In this document: piece after piece, positions 52,028 to 61,280 of the stretch
Position numbering within the stretch: the stretch's first letter is position 1
Layout of the letters: each line of letters begins with the position of its first letter
Origin: Bifidobacterium sp. ESL0784
Lineage (GTDB): Bacteria > Actinomycetota > Actinomycetes > Actinomycetales > Bifidobacteriaceae
Direction: 5' to 3'
Assembly: GCF_029433295.1 (NCBI RefSeq)
Contig: NZ_JAQTHV010000001.1
Span: 248,001 to 312,000, forward strand
Length of the DNA: 64,000 nucleotides
The notes under the pieces: generated by a model
Told to the model about the DNA's origin: nothing
What the model saw: only the letters and a program-made list of their open reading frames with translations
The model's database searches: none
Translations under genes and position numbers: made by a program

Positions 52028-52097
52028 CGTTGCATCTCTTGTTATTTGTCGCATTATTTTCGCAATGGCCACGGGCTTAGACTGTTGTGACGGCCTC

Positions 52098-52103
52098 TAC
52101 AAT
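52098..52103 (+). promoter_or_regulatory. -10 box of a probable leaderless gene
   Basis: TACAAT ends seven bases before ATG 52111, with TTAGAC 17 bp upstream as a weak -35 (52075-52080). Transcription would begin at or next to the start codon, which suggests a leaderless mRNA. Confidence 0.5.
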
Positions 52104-52110
52104 AGAAGGT

Positions 52111-53067
52111 ATGACCGGATATATTCCTACACTTGCGCAGGCGGACGAGCTGCATCATAAGATTGCGCCGTCACAGGCCGCATACGACCTTATCCATACC
52201 CATTGCGTCATCATCGCGACGATCACCCGCCAGCTGGTGCGTCGGCAGAATGCGCTGTTCGTGCGGCGTTGCACGTTGCCCAAGGATGCGCCTGAGCTCA
52301 CGGGGAAATATGGGAATGGCGGCTCTCCTTCATGTAATGCAATAGAAGGGATTGACGGCTCTTCTGCGGCCATGGGGAAAAACGAAACCGCCGAAGATGG
52401 CCGTGTCGGTGGCGGTAGTGATGCGGCCTGTGATACAGCGCATTCGGATAACGCGAAGCCCGCTCAAGATGGCCATGTCACGCCTGCCACACTCGCCCAG
52501 AAACGCAGTAATCCCAACATTTTAGAGGCTATCCGCGCCACGGTTCCGCCGACGGACGGGGTGAACGGGGGCATCGTGCCGCCGCGCCTGCTCGATGAGA
52601 ACCTTGCGGTGGTGGGGGCCATGCTCCACGACATCGGCACGTATCTGGTGTTGAAGCACGACGGGTCGGATGGCGAAAAGTTGCAATTCGATGGCCCGAA
52701 CTACATCCTGCACGGGCTGCGCGGCTATAACTGGTTGCTTGAGCAGGGTGTGGATGAATCCATCGCGCAATTCGCGCGCAACCATACGGGGGTGGGGCTG
52801 ACGCGCGAGCAGGTTATTGCGCAGGGGCTTCCGCTGCCCCCGGCCGACTACGTGCCGATGAACCTTGAGCAGGAGGTGGTGATGGTGGCCGACAAATACA
52901 ACAGCAAATCCATCCCGCCCCGTTTTCTCACCGCTGAAGCCTACGCGCACAAGGCCCGGCGCTTTGGCGCGGCAAACGAGCACCAGTGGCTTGATCTTGT
53001 CAGGAAGTACGGCGTCCCGGACATCCCGGCGCTCGCCAAGAAGTTCGACATGAAGCTGGACGAGTAG
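52111..53067 (+). CDS. HD-domain phosphohydrolase-like protein
   Basis: 318 residues. The HD metal site is split: H29/H31 (IHTHC) near the N-terminus and H173-D174 (MLHDIGTY), with ARNHTGVG and VMVADKYNSK later as in HD hydrolases. Between the first His and the HD pair lies a hydrophilic, Gly/Ala/Ser-rich insertion of about 95 residues (63-158) that looks disordered. The family hydrolyses nucleotides or nucleic-acid phosphates; the substrate is unknown. ATG 52111 is preferred because a TACAAT box lies just upstream; GTG 52087 is an alternative. Transcribed alone, towards a convergent ABC gene. Confidence 0.8.
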   Translation: MTGYIPTLAQADELHHKIAPSQAAYDLIHTHCVIIATITRQLVRRQNALFVRRCTLPKDAPELTGKYGNGGSPSCNAIEGIDGSSAAMGKNETAEDGRVGGGSDAACDTAHSDNAKPAQDGHVTPATLAQKRSNPNILEAIRATVPPTDGVNGGIVPPRLLDENLAVVGAMLHDIGTYLVLKHDGSDGEKLQFDGPNYILHGLRGYNWLLEQGVDESIAQFARNHTGVGLTREQVIAQGLPLPPADYVPMNLEQEVVMVADKYNSKSIPPRFLTAEAYAHKARRFGAANEHQWLDLVRKYGVPDIPALAKKFDMKLDE

Positions 53068-53079
53068 TCGGTTTCCAAC

Positions 53080-53255
53080 GTTGCTGCGACCAAAAGCACG
53101 AAAAACAGCCGAATTTCATGCTTTTGGTCGCAGCAACAAATAAAACGTGACAAAAAGCACGGTTATGCATGCTTTTAGTCACGTTAACAGATTCAGCAGC
53201 TGTCAACAGCGAGGCCCGTTATCGTTTGTATGAACTCAAAACGATAACGAGCCTC
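53080..53255. terminator. Three tandem hairpins between convergent genes
   Basis: Hairpin 1: 19-bp perfect stem, 53080-53098 with 53119-53137. Hairpin 2: 15 pairs and one mismatch, 53144-53159 with 53170-53185. Hairpin 3: 16 pairs and one mismatch, 53211-53227 with 53239-53255. The first two share AAAAGCA/TGCTTTT in their upper stems, so one may derive from the other. They separate the HD gene from the ABC gene and probably stop transcription from both sides. Confidence 0.75.
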
Positions 53256-53269
53256 GGATATGACTCAGT

Positions 53270-54694
53270 TCAGAACGAGTAGACCTTGTCGGCCTTGGCT
53301 TCGTAATCGGTTTCGCCGGTGTATTCGTCTGAATCGACGGCAGCGTCCGCCTTGTCCTTCGCATTGCCGGTATCGTTGCCGTCACCGGTTCCAGCGTGAT
53401 TACTTGCTTCGGCACTGGTATCGGTATCCGCGTCTGCACTGTCGTTTTCAGAGGCGTTCATTTGCGTATTTCCGGCAGTTTCTGCTCCGAAGCCCGGGAC
53501 CAGAACGATAACGCAACGCTTCGGGTCTTGGGCGTGGGCAATGCGCGAAAGCAGATTGAGAACGGTGCTGCGATCGTCGTCATCAAGTCCGCCCAGCGGA
53601 TCGTCGGCGAGAATGACCGTGGCCTCGCAGCAGATGGCTCGTGCGATAGCGAGACGGCGTTGGTTGACGGGCTTCAGATCAGGCACCTTCACTCCCGTGG
53701 CTGCTTCGTCGAAATCGACATATTTCAGTACATCTCGTGCCGCTTCCACCACCGGTTTGAGGAACGTGCGGCCGGAAGCGCGCATGGTGAAGGTCAGATT
53801 GCTCAGCGCATCAAGGTCGTCGCGCAGGCTGTAACGTTGGGTGATCAGACCGATGCGGTGGCCGCGGATTTCGTTGGTCTCAAGCTCCAGCAGACTTTGG
53901 CTTTTCACCATGACCTGGCCGCTATCCGGCCGATAGAAACCTGTCGCAACCGCCAGAAGTGCACGGCGTTGCTCGTCGTCGGCGCCCGTGATGGCGTATA
54001 GCGATCCCGCGAAAAATCCCCAATCGATATTGTCCAAGACGTTCCGTCCCGTTTTGTTGTTGACAAAGGTGACATGGTCGAGCGCGAAGGTCGGGTTCGG
54101 CTTCAGCAGGATGTCGGCCTCGGCGATGGTCTCCTTGTCGAGGCGAGCAGAAACAGCGGTTGCCGGCTCGATGACGGGGGATTCCGCCTCATGCGCGCTC
54201 AGTTCGTCTTCTTCCGCCACAGCCAGTCCGAGCGTCTCGTTGACGCGTTGGGCATTTGCGCGGGCAGCGATGTCGGGACTTGCCTTGTCGCCGCTATCGC
54301 CGCTTTCCTCGTCGGCGTCCGCTGAACCTTCGTCATTCGAGTTTTTGTCAGGGGCTTTTAAGGCGTCGCTTGTTGCGGTTGTCGACGATTGCTTGCCGGC
54401 ATGACCGGTTTTGCTCTCGTGTGCCTGTGTCGTTGCCGAGCCCGATTCTTTTGCATTGCCTTTACCGTTTGCGCCGTCAGTATCGACAGTACCGTCAGGA
54501 TTTCCGGCTTCGGTATCGTCGCTGCCATTGGCTGGAACCTGACCGGAAACCGCCAAGCTACTGAAATCAAGTGCATCATCGTCATCGTCAAAGACGACAT
54601 CGTACTTGACCGCGGAGGTGTCTTCTGTGTTCTCCGGCTTCTTGTCTGGCATGTCGCTCAGAGCTTCATCGTTCGAATCGGTGTTCTTGCTCAT
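53270..54694 (-). CDS. Degenerate ABC ATPase-like protein with acidic N-terminus
   Basis: 474 residues. The first 190 are acidic and low-complexity (a run of five Asp near 36-40, many Ser/Gly/Thr). The ABC-like domain follows (about 200-400), but its nucleotide motifs are eroded. The Walker A site reads TGADDEQRRAL without the GK(S/T). The signature LSGGQ is replaced by LKPVNQRR before LAIARAI. Walker B reads VILADDPLGGLDD. The C-terminal 70 residues are again acidic. It overlaps the FtsX-like permease gene by four bases. It is probably a non-hydrolysing partner or scaffold rather than a normal ATPase. Confidence 0.8.
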   Translation of the reverse strand: MSKNTDSNDEALSDMPDKKPENTEDTSAVKYDVVFDDDDDALDFSSLAVSGQVPANGSDDTEAGNPDGTVDTDGANGKGNAKESGSATTQAHESKTGHAGKQSSTTATSDALKAPDKNSNDEGSADADEESGDSGDKASPDIAARANAQRVNETLGLAVAEEDELSAHEAESPVIEPATAVSARLDKETIAEADILLKPNPTFALDHVTFVNNKTGRNVLDNIDWGFFAGSLYAITGADDEQRRALLAVATGFYRPDSGQVMVKSQSLLELETNEIRGHRIGLITQRYSLRDDLDALSNLTFTMRASGRTFLKPVVEAARDVLKYVDFDEAATGVKVPDLKPVNQRRLAIARAICCEATVILADDPLGGLDDDDRSTVLNLLSRIAHAQDPKRCVIVLVPGFGAETAGNTQMNASENDSADADTDTSAEASNHAGTGDGNDTGNAKDKADAAVDSDEYTGETDYEAKADKVYSF

Positions 54695-56160
54695 GCTTGA
54701 GCCTCCGTATCGTCTTCGGATGCGTTGTCATCTGTGGTGTTGCCGTCGCCGCTGGCGTTGTTGTCGTTGGATTTTCCGTTATCGGCGTCGTTTGTGTTTG
54801 GCGCCTTTTGCCTGGTGGTGTCTGCGAACAGGGATTGCGCTGCTTCAAGGTCTGCCCGGCGTTCATCGAAGACCCGTGAAGTCCTGGCGAACATGGCCCT
54901 GAAGAACGCGATGATGGCCAGTGCTGCCACTATGGCGATGGAGTACCACATCGCCATCCAGCAGGCGGATACGGCGGGTGTGGCGATTCCTCCGGCCAAT
55001 GCCTTCCCCAAAGGTTTGGCGGACAACGCTCCCGCGATGCCACCGATCAGAAGTCCCGGTATCGCCGGTATCAAGGTTTCCAAAGAGAACTGCCAACCGA
55101 TGCGTGAACGTGTGACGCCGATGACCATATCCATGGCGATCTCGTCGCTGCGGCGGCGCAACGCAAGTCCCACGAGCAGCAGCAGAACAACCCCGCCGCC
55201 TGCATAGAGACCGATGCGAACTTTGCCCATCACGTCATTGAGCGAATCGAGGGGTTTGAGCGTGGCATTGTAGCGCTCGAGCGTCGGCGAGCTGATTTCG
55301 TAGCCTTTCGGCAGCTTCATCGTTTTTACTGCTTGCGTGAAGGCCTTGTATTGATCGACGCTTTCGAGTTTGAAACCGACGTCGAAGCGCGGGTTGAGCC
55401 AGCCTGTGGGATTGTCGCTGAGCAGTTTGTCGGTGCTGAGGACTGTCGGTTCGGCGTAGATGGCGTTATCGCGGTTGTTCTTGGCCAGCTTCGCGTCGTT
55501 GCCGTGTCCGGCGGGTGCGGGGTCGGTGTAGGTGTAGATGCCGTGCACCTTGAATTCATAGGTGTCGGTTGTCATGGGATTGCCGAGCTTGAAGGTGCTA
55601 CCCACATGCAGGTTGTTCTTGCGGGCGAACGCTTCTGAGACGACCACGTTCTTGCCGTCTTTGCCTTGGTAATCCAAGGATTTTCCTTTGGTGATCCTGA
55701 AAGCGCCCCAAGGATTGATGGTGATGCCGTCTTTGTCGTAGTAGCTGTAAAGTGTGGTCTCGCCGCCGGTTTTCTCGGCACTTTCATCGCTTTTGCCTGC
55801 GATGGCCTTGGTCGTGCCGGCCTGACGCATCGGCAGGGAGATGCCGATTGAGAATTGCGGCTGCTGTACGCCGATTTGCTGCATGGACATCGCGTAAGTG
55901 CCGTACTCGTCGAAGGACATGTACTTTTTCACGCTTGTGGCGTCGTCGCCCTTGATCTTGCTCTCCATTTCGGCGCTCGGCCTGATGACGGCGATCGGTG
56001 CCTGTGTCTGGTAGGTCTCGCCGTGTGCCTTGTTGCTTGCGCTGGAGACGGCGGTGGCGAAGACGACGCCGAATATCATGATTCCGGCGACAAGGAGCAT
56101 CATGATGCTGCGCCATTTATGGCGTATCACCTTTGACCAAGCATTGGTTAGCACGAACAT
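54691..56160 (-). CDS. FtsX/MacB-type ABC permease
   Basis: 489 residues. One membrane segment near the N-terminus (SIMMLLVAGIMIFGVVFATAV), a large outer domain (about 45-320) and three more segments near 325-430, followed by an acidic Asn/Asp-rich tail. This is the FtsX/MacB topology used for mechanotransmission or lipoprotein/peptide handling rather than transport through a pore. AGGAGAAATAG precedes the start. Partner of the degenerate ATPase encoded directly downstream. Confidence 0.85.
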   Translation of the reverse strand: MFVLTNAWSKVIRHKWRSIMMLLVAGIMIFGVVFATAVSSASNKAHGETYQTQAPIAVIRPSAEMESKIKGDDATSVKKYMSFDEYGTYAMSMQQIGVQQPQFSIGISLPMRQAGTTKAIAGKSDESAEKTGGETTLYSYYDKDGITINPWGAFRITKGKSLDYQGKDGKNVVVSEAFARKNNLHVGSTFKLGNPMTTDTYEFKVHGIYTYTDPAPAGHGNDAKLAKNNRDNAIYAEPTVLSTDKLLSDNPTGWLNPRFDVGFKLESVDQYKAFTQAVKTMKLPKGYEISSPTLERYNATLKPLDSLNDVMGKVRIGLYAGGGVVLLLLVGLALRRRSDEIAMDMVIGVTRSRIGWQFSLETLIPAIPGLLIGGIAGALSAKPLGKALAGGIATPAVSACWMAMWYSIAIVAALAIIAFFRAMFARTSRVFDERRADLEAAQSLFADTTRQKAPNTNDADNGKSNDNNASGDGNTTDDNASEDDTEAQA

Positions 56161-56558
56161 CTATTTCTCCTGTGTTCAGGCCTGTAGTTTGCCACATTGA
56201 AAGCTTTCCGCCAAGCGTGACATACAGGCACCACATGTTTCCCGCGTTTTAGGCTTGCACCTTTTCGATGCTAGGCCGCAGCATAGGCAACAGATTCAAG
56301 TATATGTGCCTTAGCTTGGATGAGACGAACAAAACCTCAGGAAATATTGAAAGTTTTCTGGGAATTTTGCCTTGGGTAAGATCATTGTCATGCCGCTTTA
56401 GCGCGGATTGACGGAAATTCGCACGACGGAGGATATTTGCGGACATGGTGTCGGCTAAAGCAGCCTGTTGCGAAAGCATCTGGGGTCATGTTGTGAATTT
56501 GGTATGTGTTGTGCCGCCTGTGGATAAGTCGTTTGATATGCAGGTAGGATAATTGTTG
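56161..56558. other. Divergent intergenic region
   Basis: About 400 bp between the minus-strand FtsX-like gene and the plus-strand membrane protein gene. A GAAAGCTTTC palindrome (56199-56208) lies between a TTGGCG and a CAAACT hexamer on the minus strand, which may form the permease promoter. I see no gene or RNA here. Confidence 0.35.
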
Positions 56559-58742
56559 ATGAATGTGAAATGGAAAGAACGCATGCGCCGCGCTGCTTTG
56601 CCGGTCTGCTCGGTTTTCGGTGTGCTGGCGGCGTTCGGCATCGTTCTGGCATGGTTCCCGAAGACGTGGGATGCATGGAACCTGCCGTTGCAGGAGATTG
56701 ACGCTCCGGCGCACTACTATTTCATTCGCAAGCTGCTGCGTGAAGGCATCGGGGCCGCCACAAGGCTTTGGCCCAACGATGCCTATTACCCGCCGATGTT
56801 TCACATCGTTGCCGCCGCAATCATTTCCGCTGGGCAGACCTTGGGCATCAAGGTCAATATCTATGCTGCGTTCAACATCGTCTGGCTGGTGACCTCCGGT
56901 CTTGTCTGGCCCGCGGGTGTATCGCTTTGGGCCAGCTATTTCACGCGCAGGTTCGATGGGGCATCGCCTTCGTGGCGGCCTTTCTCGTGCGCGATGCTGC
57001 TGATTGTGCCCCTGCTTGCCGTCGCTTCGGCCAGTCACCCCTTCCAAATGCTGGTTTCCGGACCATTGATTGCGTTCGGTCTGGCTACCACGCTTCTGCC
57101 GTATTGGCTTTACGTCACGCTGCGTCTGTTCGACGCGATTGCGGACCGCTACCATATCCTACGCTGGCTGGCGGTGACTGTATTGGTCGGGCTGCTCTGC
57201 ATGTTCGCCCATCCCCGCATCGCCTTCACCTGGTTGCTGTTGATGGCCCCGTTCATCCTGCTGCGCTTGCCTTGGAAGCTGATTCTCGCAGCGTTTGCGG
57301 CGGTGGTCGTTTGCTCCGTCGCATTCTTCTTCTATATGATCGGGCACTACCATTCGTCCCGCTATCTCGATCCGTCCAGCTGGTTCCATACCTATGTGCC
57401 CAATCGCAGTGTCCCTGATGCATTACGAATTTTCTTTACCGACAATATCAGCGGGTTTGCCGGTGGTTTCATGGCGGTGGTGGTCACGGTCTGTCTAGCT
57501 GTCGCGGTTGCCGTGATAGTTGGTTACCTCAGATCGAAGCTTGCGGTCACGAAGTTCGTCAAGCGCACCGGCAACGAAAACGTGCGAAATGTTTCCGAGG
57601 GCGCCACGGGGCCGATTGACATTTCGGCCGGTGATGCCCTTGCGGGGGCATCGGCTTCAAGGCAAGCACAGGTTGCCGGTGATGGTGAAAAGGTCGTCGT
57701 CGATGTGAAGGCTTACGCCCGCCATCCCGCTTCCGACGGCAAGTATGGCCTTGCCCAACGCCACGCTCGAATATCGTGTTTCGCCATGCCGACGCCAATG
57801 ATGGCCAAGGATGCGATGTCCTTGATTCTGGCCTTTGCGCTGGTCTGCTTGGTCTATGTCTGCTCGACTTCCTTGACCGGTTGGTTCCCCAATATCGTGG
57901 CGGCCGCATGGTATCGCGCCGAAACCCGCCCATTGACCATGATTCCGTTTGCCGTTATCCCGTTGCTGGTCTTTGCGGCATGCGTAACGGCTCACCTGGT
58001 CGATGATATCGGTGAGGAACGTATTGTTGCGTTCGAGGCGCGAATCGGCTCTAAGACGGGACGTATCAGCGCTAATGGGACGCGCAAGTCTCGGCGACAT
58101 GCCAAAAGGCCGAAACGCACGATCGGCAGTGTCTTTAAGGACTGGCTTTCACATAATGGCGGCAGAGCGGTCTCGGTTATCGTGCTGGCTGCGCTCGCGA
58201 TTTCCTGCCAGTTCGGCAACACCACGCGCGAAGTGTTGGGGCAATCGCTGGTGTCCAATACGACTTTGGCGGGCAAGCCCGAAAAGGAGCAGCTTACCCG
58301 AGCCAAGTATGACGTGCTTCGGCAGACCGTCAAGATTACCGGTGATGCCTCGGTGGTCATATCCGACCCACTCAACGGTTCGATGTATGGCTCGGCAATG
58401 TTCGATGCGAATATGCTTTATCCGATTTACAACGCCATGCATGAAAAGAACGGTGCGGTTTTCTCGGATACCGAGGCCGCGTTCGCTTCCGGAAGCCCTG
58501 CCAAACTGAGGGCGACGACCTGTCCGATCGATGGCAACGTGCCGAAATATTTCCTTTCGATGGGTCCGCAGGCGCCGAGTTTGCAGATGTTCACCTTCCG
58601 GCAGCAATACGATACCTTCCACCGTCAAGATCTAATCGACGGCTATGTGAAGGCCGGTGTGCTCGTCAAGGTCAAGGATTTCAGCTCCAAGGGTTCCTAC
58701 GCCAAAGGCTGGGCGCTCTACCGGATTATGTGCGCTAAATAA
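56559..58742 (+). CDS. Large polytopic membrane protein (DUF6541-like)
   Basis: 727 residues with about 11 hydrophobic segments split by a soluble loop of about 85 residues (330-415). The EIDAPAHYYFIRKLLREG stretch after the first segment and the WPNDAYYPPMFH element resemble actinobacterial DUF6541 proteins, which look like polyprenyl-linked glycosyltransferases of the GT-C fold. The C-terminal domain (PLNGSMYGSAMFDANMLYP) is probably outside. The likely role is cell-envelope glycosylation, inferred only. ATG 56559 is preceded by AGGTAGGAT at a good distance; a TTG two codons earlier is less likely. Confidence 0.72.
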   Translation: MNVKWKERMRRAALPVCSVFGVLAAFGIVLAWFPKTWDAWNLPLQEIDAPAHYYFIRKLLREGIGAATRLWPNDAYYPPMFHIVAAAIISAGQTLGIKVNIYAAFNIVWLVTSGLVWPAGVSLWASYFTRRFDGASPSWRPFSCAMLLIVPLLAVASASHPFQMLVSGPLIAFGLATTLLPYWLYVTLRLFDAIADRYHILRWLAVTVLVGLLCMFAHPRIAFTWLLLMAPFILLRLPWKLILAAFAAVVVCSVAFFFYMIGHYHSSRYLDPSSWFHTYVPNRSVPDALRIFFTDNISGFAGGFMAVVVTVCLAVAVAVIVGYLRSKLAVTKFVKRTGNENVRNVSEGATGPIDISAGDALAGASASRQAQVAGDGEKVVVDVKAYARHPASDGKYGLAQRHARISCFAMPTPMMAKDAMSLILAFALVCLVYVCSTSLTGWFPNIVAAAWYRAETRPLTMIPFAVIPLLVFAACVTAHLVDDIGEERIVAFEARIGSKTGRISANGTRKSRRHAKRPKRTIGSVFKDWLSHNGGRAVSVIVLAALAISCQFGNTTREVLGQSLVSNTTLAGKPEKEQLTRAKYDVLRQTVKITGDASVVISDPLNGSMYGSAMFDANMLYPIYNAMHEKNGAVFSDTEAAFASGSPAKLRATTCPIDGNVPKYFLSMGPQAPSLQMFTFRQQYDTFHRQDLIDGYVKAGVLVKVKDFSSKGSYAKGWALYRIMCAK

Positions 58743-58859
58743 TTTTTTTGGTGAAGGTAAGCGAAGTAACGCTCGTGCCGTGTCTGTTGGGCCGGTTTGA
58801 ATTTACTGTTCTATACAATGAAGGTGCTTGATATTCGAGATATATAAGGAGACGGGATT

Positions 58860-59417
58860 ATGGCTACATCGCTGAGTGACGCGAAAGTATTGATTATCGT
58901 GCGCAATTGGGGCATCGAGGAGACCGAGATGACCCGGCCGCTGCGCGATTTGCGGGCTGCGGGGGCCCAGGTGACGTTGGCGGCGGCTGAGCTCGCGCCT
59001 ATCGAGACTGTGCGGCATGACCGGTATGTCGGCGAAATCGTGGAGCCGGACACTGTTTATTCGCAAGTTTCCGCCGACGATTTCGACATGCTCGTCGTTC
59101 CCGGCGGCACCTGCAACGTGGACCGCCTGCGTGTCGATCCGGACGCGCAAAAGCTGGCCGAGGATTTCGCCGCCGCAGGCAAGCCGGTTGCCTCGATCTG
59201 CCACGGAGCCTGGCTGCTGGTCAACTCCGGCCTGCTCAAGGGCAAGACGCTGACGGCCTGCCGCTATATCGCCGCAGACATCGAGAACGCCGGTGGCAAA
59301 TACGTCGACGAGGAAGTTCACGTCGACGATGCCAACGGCTTCAAGCTCATCACCTCCCGCAAGCCTGCCGATCTGGACGCGTTCGTCGATGCCATTAAGG
59401 TTGCGCTCGGGAAGTAA
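58860..59417 (+). CDS. DJ-1/PfpI-family protein
   Basis: 185 residues, class I glutamine amidotransferase-like fold. The nucleophile elbow is ASICHGAW with C114-H115, and E20/E21 (GIEE) supplies the conserved acid near the Cys. VVPGG and the final KPADLDAFVDAI helix are typical of YraA/PfpI proteins. Such proteins act as proteases, deglycases or chaperones against carbonyl stress; activity cannot be told from sequence. An AAGGAG site precedes the start. Single gene. Confidence 0.88.
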   Translation: MATSLSDAKVLIIVRNWGIEETEMTRPLRDLRAAGAQVTLAAAELAPIETVRHDRYVGEIVEPDTVYSQVSADDFDMLVVPGGTCNVDRLRVDPDAQKLAEDFAAAGKPVASICHGAWLLVNSGLLKGKTLTACRYIAADIENAGGKYVDEEVHVDDANGFKLITSRKPADLDAFVDAIKVALGK

Positions 59418-59478
59418 TCGATCCGTTTGCAGTACACAATGTGAAATGCGGCTGATCGAGGTGAGAGTGCTGTGAAAG

Positions 59479-59523
59479 GTAGCACTGAAGCGTTTTAGAA
59501 GCGGTAATGGGCTTCGGTGCTGC
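59479..59523. repeat. Hairpin repeat H2 (13-19-13)
   Basis: GTAGCACTGAAGC (59479-59491) and GCTTCGGTGCTGC (59511-59523) pair over 13 positions with two G-U pairs, around 19 bases. Relative to the element at 29119 the T-A pair at stem position 7 has become C-G, and two T-A pairs have become T-G, so pairing is kept. The remainder of 59418-59799 holds the MFS terminator and no gene. Confidence 0.65.
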
Positions 59524-59723
59524 CAAAATTATTCCTGGATACAGGAATGGCGCTATTCCGGTGATGTGGATTGGCTGACTCAACGGTTTCGCAGCACGGA
59601 GGATTAACAATCGATGATTATCGGTTCCATGCTGCGCAATCAGCTGATTTTGGTGCCTTCGCTCATACAGCGGATTGCCTTATGCGGATACGCCACGATT
59701 GATTTCAGTAAAACGATATATAA

Positions 59724-59763
59724 AACGACTGTGATGACGAAATGGGACGTCATCACAGCCGTT
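59724..59763 (-). terminator. Terminator of the DHA2 efflux gene
   Basis: On the minus strand AACGGCTGTGATGACG pairs with CGTCATCACAGTCGTT (one mismatch), followed by TTATATAT. It begins 37 bp after the stop of the MFS gene. Confidence 0.8.
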
Positions 59764-59799
59764 GTTTCTGTAGGATCGTCAGTCGACGGTTTCGTGTCT

Positions 59800-61212
59800 T
59801 TAGAACAACGAACGGAGGATGTCGGCGAACTCGATGACGAGGGCGACAAGGAGTACACCGAAGGTCATCGTCGCACCGATTGCCGTGCCGGTGGCCATGT
59901 CGGTGGCACCGGCTTGACCGGCGGCGAGAATGGCGGAGGCGATGGACGTGCCGACGGCTCCGGCGAACTGCTGGGCGGTGTTGAAGATGGCGTTGCCCAT
60001 GCTCTGCTCGTGGTTGCTTAGGTGCGAGAGGCCGGTGGTCATGATGTTGCCGGAGCTCAGGCCGATGCCGAGCATGTAAAGAAGATAGAATCCGGCCGCG
60101 GCGGTGCTGGAGAGGTGGTGGCCGAAACCGAAGAAGCAGGCCATGGCGATGACAGCGCAGAGGCCGCCGAGGATAAGCGGAGGCTTCGGGCCGACGGCGT
60201 CATAAACGCGTCCGCCGAGCAGAGCGAGGACCGCACCAAGCGCGGCTCCTGGCAATACGGTCAGACCTGCGACGAGTGCCGAACGATGGTCGGTGAGCTG
60301 CAGATAGTTCGGCAGCACGAACGCCAGGCCCAGCGAAATGGCCTGAAGCAGGAAGAAGGCGATCACAAAACCGGAGAAACGCAGATTGCGCAGCGTGCGG
60401 ATGTCGATGATCGGGGAATCGATCTTGAGCTGACGCATGCAGAAGACGACCAGAGCGATGATGCCGACGACGATGGTGCCGCCAACCTGGATGCTCAAAA
60501 TCGGCTTGGTGGTCATAGAGCTGAAGCCGAAGATGAGGCCGGCGAAGGTGACTGCGATGAGCACGATGCTCAGGATGTCGAAGTTGACGTTGCGGATCTT
60601 GCTCCTCTGCTCGATGCAGGCGATGCCGAGCACCAGCGAAATCAGGACGACCGGCAGCAGACAGGCGAAGATGACGCGCCAGCTGGTGTTCGAGACGACA
60701 ATGCCGCCGAAGGTCGGGCCGATGGCCGGGGCGACGGCGGTGAGCAATGTGCCGAAGCCCATCATCAGGCCGATACGTTGTGGCGGAACGGTTTCCAAAA
60801 TGATGTTGAACATCAGCGGCAGGGCGATGCCGGCACCGATGCCCTGGATGACGCGGCCGGTGACCAGCAGCGCGAAGTTCGGCGTGAAGATCTCGATGAT
60901 AAGGCCGGCGAGGAACGAAAGATTTGCCACGATGAACAGCGACTTGGTGCGGAAGCGCGCCTTGAGCATGGCGCTTAGCGGCACGACGATGGCGATGGTG
61001 AGTAGGTTGGCCGTCGTTACCCACTGCACGGTTTCGGTGTTGATGCCGAACTCTTTCATGAGCGTCGGGAAGGTGACGTTCATAGCCGTTTCGACGGTCA
61101 CGCCGCTTAGCGAGAGCAGTCCGGCCGCGATGATGGCGCCGAAGACTTTCCCGGGGATTTTCTCGGATTGCCGTTGCGGGGCGGCGGTTGATGTTGCAGT
61201 TTGCGAGGTCAT
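59800..61212 (-). CDS. DHA2-family multidrug efflux transporter
   Basis: 470-residue major facilitator protein with about 14 membrane segments, as in the EmrB/QacA (DHA2) group. Motif C is seen as AVAPAIGPTFGGIVV after segment 5, and the loop motif RVIQGIGAGIALPLMF is present. It expels drugs or toxic organic compounds by proton antiport. The MarR-type gene directly upstream on the same strand is probably its repressor. The ribosome site upstream of ATG 61212 is AAGGATC. Substrate unknown. Confidence 0.87.
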   Translation of the reverse strand: MTSQTATSTAAPQRQSEKIPGKVFGAIIAAGLLSLSGVTVETAMNVTFPTLMKEFGINTETVQWVTTANLLTIAIVVPLSAMLKARFRTKSLFIVANLSFLAGLIIEIFTPNFALLVTGRVIQGIGAGIALPLMFNIILETVPPQRIGLMMGFGTLLTAVAPAIGPTFGGIVVSNTSWRVIFACLLPVVLISLVLGIACIEQRSKIRNVNFDILSIVLIAVTFAGLIFGFSSMTTKPILSIQVGGTIVVGIIALVVFCMRQLKIDSPIIDIRTLRNLRFSGFVIAFFLLQAISLGLAFVLPNYLQLTDHRSALVAGLTVLPGAALGAVLALLGGRVYDAVGPKPPLILGGLCAVIAMACFFGFGHHLSSTAAAGFYLLYMLGIGLSSGNIMTTGLSHLSNHEQSMGNAIFNTAQQFAGAVGTSIASAILAAGQAGATDMATGTAIGATMTFGVLLVALVIEFADILRSLF

Positions 61213-61280
61213 TGCTTGTTTTGATCCTTTAATTTCTTTTTGTTTTAAGTGATAAATGTGATTTTCGATGATTCCAAGAA

